Shown piece by piece: positions 3,817 to 7,485 of a DNA stretch of 7,485 nucleotides. The stretch's first letter is position 1. Every line of letters starts with the position of its first letter. This stretch comes from an uncultured Erysipelotrichaceae bacterium (GTDB taxonomy: Bacteria > Bacillota_I > Bacilli_A > RF39 > UBA660): NCBI GenBank assembly GCA_902766815.1, contig CACXEZ010000114.1, positions 1 to 7,485 on the forward strand. Direction: 5' to 3'. Made by a program: the position numbers and the translations under genes. The notes beneath the pieces were generated by a model. The model saw only the letters and a program-made list of their open reading frames with translations. It was not told the origin of the DNA and made no database searches.

Positions 3817-5172
3817 ATGAACTTAAAAGATAATTTAAAAAAAATAAGAAAAGAGTATAATTTATCTCAAGAAGAACTGGCAGATAAGCTAGGAGTATCA
3901 AGACAAAGTGTTTCAAAATGGGAGTCGGGCGGAGCCTATCCAGAAATGGATAAAGTATTGCAAATATGTAAAATATTTAACTTAAACATTGATGAACTAC
4001 TAAATCAAGATATCAAAGAAGTAACAGAGAGTAAACAAAGTAAAAATAATATTAATAAATATATCGATGATTTTTTATCTTATATTACGAAAGTAATTGA
4101 TATGTTTAGCAGCATGAGTTTCAAAGAAAAAACAAAATGTATTATAGAAGAAATTATGACAATAATGGTACTTTGGATAATAGCTCTAATCATTGGCACT
4201 ATTGGAGAGTGGCTAGTAAATTCAATCTTCTCATTTTTACCAAATCGCGTATATCAAGTAATCTATCTAATATTTCAAGACATCTATATTATACTAGCCT
4301 TAATACTTGGATTAATCTTAATATTTCACATTTTTAAAACAAGATACTTAGATTATTATACCATTGTAAAAGACGAAAATAAAATATTAGAAGATATTGA
4401 TCAAAAAGAACTATCCAAAAAAGAAAGGTTCATCTTAAAAAAAACACCAGAAAAAATAATTATTAGAGATCCCGAACATACAGGATACAGATTTATCTCA
4501 GGTCTATTAAAATGTTTACTATGGGTAATAAAGTTTTTCAGTATCTGTATTGCAATAGATTTTTGCTTAACCTTAATTTTATTAAGTATATGTTTAGTAG
4601 TATCATTCATGTTTGTCAAAACAGGACTAATGTTTTTAGGCATATTATTAATCATTCTATCATGTATAACAATAAACTTAGTAATATTACATGTACTATA
4701 TAACTTTATCACCAGCAAAAAAAGCAAAAAGAAACCATTATTTATAAGTTTCACTATATCTTTAATCATTCTAGGAACAGGTCTAGGTTTATGTCTAACC
4801 GAATCAACGAAATTTAATATAAAAACCGATACTAGTATTAAGGAAGAAAATTTGATCAGTATGGAAGAGGATCTAGTCATACATTACTACCATGATATAG
4901 ATTATAAAGAAGCTGATCTAACTGATATAAAAATAGTAACAGAACACTCGAAATTTTATACAACCAACTTCAAAAAATCAAATGATGACAATATTCTTTA
5001 TATTTGTAATGATCAATTAGATAAAGACATAATGGAAGAAATCAGAACTGGTATAGAAGATATAAACAAAAAAGAAATAGTAGATTATAGCGAAGCTAAA
5101 ATAACAATCTATACCTCAAAAGAAAACATTGAAAAATTAAAGTCTAACTATAACAGATGGCTAAATGATTAA
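3817..5172 (+). CDS. Membrane-anchored XRE-family transcription regulator
   Basis: This 451-aa protein joins a cytoplasmic DNA-binding domain to a membrane region. Residues 1-64 are a clear HTH_3 domain (LSQEELADKLGVSRQSVSKWESG at 16-38, then NIDELL). A polar linker (65-105) leads to hydrophobic segments at about 112-131, 148-172, 229-266 (long enough for one or two passes), 270-297 and 307-328. Residues 173-228 form a charged loop containing KTRYLDYY and RDPEHTGYRF. Residues 330-451 are a polar C-terminal domain; its side of the membrane depends on whether there are five or six passes. It is probably a one-component sensor that reads a membrane or extracytoplasmic signal. I do not recognise a named gene. 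AAGGAGG precedes the start, and a convergent terminator with sigK follows. A sporulation role is suggested only by location. Confidence 0.8.
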   Translation: MNLKDNLKKIRKEYNLSQEELADKLGVSRQSVSKWESGGAYPEMDKVLQICKIFNLNIDELLNQDIKEVTESKQSKNNINKYIDDFLSYITKVIDMFSSMSFKEKTKCIIEEIMTIMVLWIIALIIGTIGEWLVNSIFSFLPNRVYQVIYLIFQDIYIILALILGLILIFHIFKTRYLDYYTIVKDENKILEDIDQKELSKKERFILKKTPEKIIIRDPEHTGYRFISGLLKCLLWVIKFFSICIAIDFCLTLILLSICLVVSFMFVKTGLMFLGILLIILSCITINLVILHVLYNFITSKKSKKKPLFISFTISLIILGTGLGLCLTESTKFNIKTDTSIKEENLISMEEDLVIHYYHDIDYKEADLTDIKIVTEHSKFYTTNFKKSNDDNILYICNDQLDKDIMEEIRTGIEDINKKEIVDYSEAKITIYTSKENIEKLKSNYNRWLND

Positions 5173-5217
5173 AAATAATCACCACTCAGCATCAATATTA
5201 AACTGAGTGGTGATTAT
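5171..5217. terminator. Bidirectional terminator between the membrane XRE gene and sigK
   Basis: A 15-bp perfect stem (5175-5189 with 5203-5217) encloses a 13-base loop and includes the GC-rich core ATCACCACTCAG. The A-run at 5171-5175 supplies a U-tract for leftward transcripts ending sigK. On the rightward side only a broken T-rich stretch follows, so rightward termination is probably weaker. It lies three bases from the sigK stop and starts inside the stop codon of the XRE gene, serving both convergent genes. Confidence 0.85.
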
Positions 5218-5220
5218 CAT

Positions 5221-5919
5221 TTATTCACTATAATTTTTATTTTTAATAAATTCTCTCAATATCTTAGTAATAGCCCGTTTTTCGATTCTAGAAACATAAC
5301 TTCTACTAATTCCCATTGACTTAGCAATTTCTTTTTGTGTCTTTTCTTCTTCCTTTCCAAGACCATAACGCATATAAAGAATTTCTTTTTCTCGACTAGA
5401 CAATATAGAAAAATACTTTCGCAGTAATTGAATATTATCCTTCACATAAATATCCTCTAAATAATCAGGATCTTTTGTTTTCAAAACATCTAAAACCGTA
5501 ATTTCATTACCTTCCTTATCATAACTGATCCCCTCATAAATACTAACATTTTTTGAATTCTTTTTATTTGCTCTAAAATACATTAATATTTCATTTTCAG
5601 CACACTTAGCTGCATAAGTAGTAAGTTTAACCTTCTTATCAAGAGAGTAGGTATCAATCCCCTTAATCAAACCAACCGTACCAATACCAATGAGATCATC
5701 CATATCATTAGTATTAGACTCAAACTTTTTAACAATATGAGCAACTAATCTTAAATTATGAAGAATTAATTTATTACGAGCTTCCATATCTCCATCTTTC
5801 ATCTTCATAATACATTCCATTTCTTCCTCATTAGATAATGGTTCTGGAAATACATCATTAGAATAACTTCCCAAGAAAAAAGTATGACTAAGCAGATAAT
5901 TTAATATACTAAAAAACAT
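5221..5919 (-). CDS. sigK: RNA polymerase sigma factor SigK with pro-sequence (late mother-cell sigma)
   Basis: This 232-aa protein matches pro-SigK along its whole length. In B. subtilis pro-SigK is made in the mother cell and cut by the membrane protease SpoIVFB. The hydrophobic N-terminus ending FFLGS-YSNDVFPEPLS (14-29) lines up with the known FLVS/YVKNNAFPQPLS processing site, predicting cleavage after Ser18. Next come HNLRLVAHIVKKFE (54-67), the region 2 block DDLIGIGTVGLIKGIDTY (74-91), LTTYAAKCAENEILMYFR (99-116) and the SigK-like DKEGNEI (134-140). Region 4 has EKTQKEIAKSMGISRSYVSRIEKRA (192-216). These features favour SigK over SigE. The reading frame is continuous, so there is no skin-type element. 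AGAGGTG (plus 5924-5930) supports the start. Only a poor sigma-E-like sequence is visible upstream. Confidence 0.93.
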   Translation of the reverse strand: MFFSILNYLLSHTFFLGSYSNDVFPEPLSNEEEMECIMKMKDGDMEARNKLILHNLRLVAHIVKKFESNTNDMDDLIGIGTVGLIKGIDTYSLDKKVKLTTYAAKCAENEILMYFRANKKNSKNVSIYEGISYDKEGNEITVLDVLKTKDPDYLEDIYVKDNIQLLRKYFSILSSREKEILYMRYGLGKEEEKTQKEIAKSMGISRSYVSRIEKRAITKILREFIKNKNYSE

Positions 5920-6020
5920 ACAACACCTCTATTAAAATATACGAATAAACTCATCAAGATAGAACTCCACTTACAAGAAAATAATTCCCTACTTTTTCTT
6001 TTAAATAATGATAAAACTTA

Positions 6021-6029
6021 TGATATAAT
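6021..6029 (+). promoter_or_regulatory. Extended -10 promoter ahead of the nucleoside phosphorylase gene
   Basis: TGATATAAT contains a perfect TATAAT (6024-6029) with the TG of an extended -10 one base upstream. The -35 position (6001-6006, TTAAAT) is weak, which extended -10 promoters tolerate. A start near 6036 would give a leader of about 55 bases carrying two Shine-Dalgarno-like sites, AAGGAG (6049-6054) and AGGAGG (6078-6083). Only the second is placed to serve the annotated ATG. Confidence 0.55.
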
Positions 6030-6090
6030 ATGATATATAACAACATTTAAGGAGAAAATATCAATTAAGAACTAAACAGGAGGAATAAAT

Positions 6091-6837
6091 ATGATAATAA
6101 ATAGTTTTGATAAAGAAAAAATAGCAATTATAAATCCAGAATATAAAGAAAATAGACTGAAGTGTAATGCTTGTATTATCACTTTTTCTAATAAAATAGA
6201 AGAGTATGTTTTAAACCAAATAAAATGTGATAAGATTGGAGAGTTGACATTTGTAACAGGGAATATTCCTGTATATAAATTTGAATATAACAATAAAACA
6301 TTCACTTTTTATAAAACATATATGGGATCCCCTGCCGCTGTAGGATGGCTTGAAGATTTATCAGAAATAGTTGATACAAATAACATTGTAGTATTTGGAT
6401 CTGCTGGTTGTTTAGATAAAGAAATTATTAAACGAGAAAAAATAATGGTATCAACAGAAGCCTACAGAGACGAAGGAACAAGTTATCACTATATAGAACC
6501 AAGTGATTATATAACAATAAAAAATTATAAAGTGGTATCTAGGCTTTTACAAAAAAATAATATACCATATATTGAAGGGAAGACTTGGACTACTGATGCT
6601 TTTTACAGAGAAACAATAAATAATTTTAATCAAAGAAAAAGAGAAGGTTGCATATCTGTTGAAATAGAATGTGCATCATTACAAGCAGTATGTGATTTTA
6701 GAAATTTAGATTTATATTATTTTTTAACAAATGGTGATTTGCTGGATGCTCCAAAGTGGGATACAAGGGACAAGAATAAAGTAAATCATGAATATAAATA
6801 TTTTGATATTGCATTAGAATTAGCTTGTCAAATCTAA
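6091..6837 (+). CDS. Nucleoside phosphorylase family protein (PNP/UDP phosphorylase superfamily)
   Basis: This 248-aa protein has the length and motifs of the trimeric/hexameric nucleoside phosphorylase fold, which splits a nucleoside with phosphate into base and ribose-1-phosphate. GSAGCL (103-108) matches the phosphate-binding glycine loop. EAYRDEGTSYHY (123-134) matches the region holding the conserved Arg and His. TTDAFYRET (167-175) resembles the substrate-binding loop, and SVEIECASL (189-197) is the VEMEAAAL-type ribose-binding motif, with Glu193 as the ribose contact. NGDLLDAPKWD (214-224) probably holds the base-side Asp region. Substrate, purine or uridine, cannot be told from this. 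It has a strong AGGAGG site seven bases before the ATG and its own extended -10 promoter, diverging from sigK. A link to sporulation or germination nucleosides is unproven; nucleoside salvage is the default reading. Confidence 0.8.
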   Translation: MIINSFDKEKIAIINPEYKENRLKCNACIITFSNKIEEYVLNQIKCDKIGELTFVTGNIPVYKFEYNNKTFTFYKTYMGSPAAVGWLEDLSEIVDTNNIVVFGSAGCLDKEIIKREKIMVSTEAYRDEGTSYHYIEPSDYITIKNYKVVSRLLQKNNIPYIEGKTWTTDAFYRETINNFNQRKREGCISVEIECASLQAVCDFRNLDLYYFLTNGDLLDAPKWDTRDKNKVNHEYKYFDIALELACQI

Positions 6838-6906
6838 AAGAAACAAATAATTATGATCATTTATTAGTATATTACACAATAAAAATAATGATATAAGGAG
6901 AAATTT

Positions 6907-7335
6907 ATGGAAAAGAGAATATTATTTGTATGTCACGGAAATATATGCAGATCCCCCATGACAGAATATATCTTTAAATATCTAACCAAAGGACAATGCA
7001 TAGTAGAATCTCGTGCTACTTCTAGAGAAGAAATAGGCAACGATATCCATCCTGGAACCAAAGAAGAACTAACAAAACATAATATCCCATTTGAAAGACA
7101 TTATGCAAAACAAATTACATTAGAAGATTATCATAACTTCGATATCATTATATGTTTTGATAATTATAATCTAAATAACTTAAAAAGAATGTTTAAAGAA
7201 GATACATCTAAAATAATAAAACTATTAGACTATGACATAGATGATCCATGGTATACAAGAGATTTTGATAGAACATATAAAGAAATATATGCAGGATGTA
7301 TCAAATTAAAAAATAAATTAGGCAAAGAATATTAG
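6907..7335 (+). CDS. Low-molecular-weight protein tyrosine phosphatase
   Basis: This 142-aa cytoplasmic enzyme carries the signature of the LMW-PTP family near its N-terminus: CHGNICRS (9-16), that is the CX5R(S) phosphate loop with nucleophile Cys9 and phosphate-binding Arg15. The general acid is probably Asp113 in DDPWYT (112-117), the family's DP(W/Y) motif. RATSREEIGNDIHPGTKEEL (36-55) matches the conserved middle region in which the Ser/Thr-rich strand precedes a HP motif. The family is usually about 150-160 aa, so this is slightly short but complete. AAGGAGA (6895-6901) lies six bases ahead of the ATG. The gap of 69 bases to the phosphorylase gene shows no terminator, so the two may be cotranscribed. 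Whether it acts on phosphotyrosine or, like YwlE, on phosphoarginine cannot be decided from sequence. Confidence 0.9.
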   Translation: MEKRILFVCHGNICRSPMTEYIFKYLTKGQCIVESRATSREEIGNDIHPGTKEELTKHNIPFERHYAKQITLEDYHNFDIIICFDNYNLNNLKRMFKEDTSKIIKLLDYDIDDPWYTRDFDRTYKEIYAGCIKLKNKLGKEY

Positions 7336-7485
7336 ACTATATTCCTTTCTATCGACTATCATCTATAACCCAAATATCATAAATAATCGATACACCCCAA
7401 AAAGAAAAAAAACTAAAAATGAGCTATCAATCAGTAAAATCGAATGAAATTAATTAATTTATTCAAAAATATAAAAATACTTATC

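Noticed and set aside
4401..4880. Minus-strand frame of 159 codons inside the membrane XRE gene
   Set aside because: It is antisense to a continuous gene with a strong start. Its apparent length is explained by the AT-rich membrane-coding sequence, and it has no recognisable domain.
5920..5960. Sigma-E-type promoter upstream of sigK
   Set aside because: The best candidate, CGTATATT on the minus strand, matches only six of eight -10 positions and its -35 is poor, so I do not list it, although sigma-E control of sigK would be expected.
7327..7344. GAATAT/ATATTC hairpin at the end of the phosphatase gene as a terminator
   Set aside because: The stem has only six pairs, nearly all A-T, and the following bases (CTTTCT) are not a proper T-tract.
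7345..7485. Possible gene or RNA in the right-hand end
   Set aside because: Only very short frames are present, with no ribosome binding site, repeat or RNA-like structure that I can support.

Overview
The window comes from a very AT-rich, spore-forming member of the Bacillota (Firmicutes). Shine-Dalgarno sites are strong (AAGGAG, GGAGG, AGGTGAT), genes are densely packed, and intrinsic terminators with T-tracts are common. The gene content is dominated by endospore genes: a SpoIIAA-like/SigF pair, the SpoVA channel genes and pro-SigK. I cannot assign a genus from sequence alone. The trimmed gene set and strong AT bias would suit a compact-genome lineage of gut Bacilli (Erysipelotrichia/RF39-like), but that is inference.

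Layout. (1) 1-352: intergenic control region. The first codons of a leftward gene probably lie at the left edge. Facing right there is a perfect sigma-H-type promoter match (199-226) and two perfect Spo0A boxes (266-272, 292-298). (2) 353-1355: a reduced spoIIA-type operon, with a STAS protein (SpoIIAA-like) overlapping a SigF-type sigma factor by 8 nt. The anti-sigma kinase SpoIIAB, normally between them, is absent. (3) 1356-1713: two dyads, a small XRE repressor-like gene and its intrinsic terminator. (4) 1714-3578: a sigma-G-like promoter, then spoVAC-spoVAD-spoVAE (the DPA channel set) closed by a strong terminator. (5) 3728-5217: a 451-aa membrane protein with an N-terminal XRE DNA-binding domain, its own promoter/operator-like region and a convergent bidirectional terminator. 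(6) 5221-5919, minus strand: uninterrupted sigK including its pro-sequence. (7) 6021-7335: a nucleoside phosphorylase family protein and a low-molecular-weight protein tyrosine phosphatase, each with its own strong ribosome binding site.

How the parts may work together. Spo0A~P and sigma-H would switch on the spoIIA-like operon in the predivisional cell. The SigF-type factor would direct forespore transcription. Late forespore transcription of spoVA would then load dipicolinic acid, while pro-SigK would run the late mother-cell programme after proteolytic activation. The gene order spoIIA-sigF-spoVA is the conserved one in Bacillus and Clostridium. The departures from it are the missing spoIIAB, the altered phosphorylation site in the STAS protein, the divergent region 2.4 of the sigma factor, and an XRE gene with its own terminator between sigF and spoVA. 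Together they suggest a rewired forespore switch, which is the main point of interest in this window.
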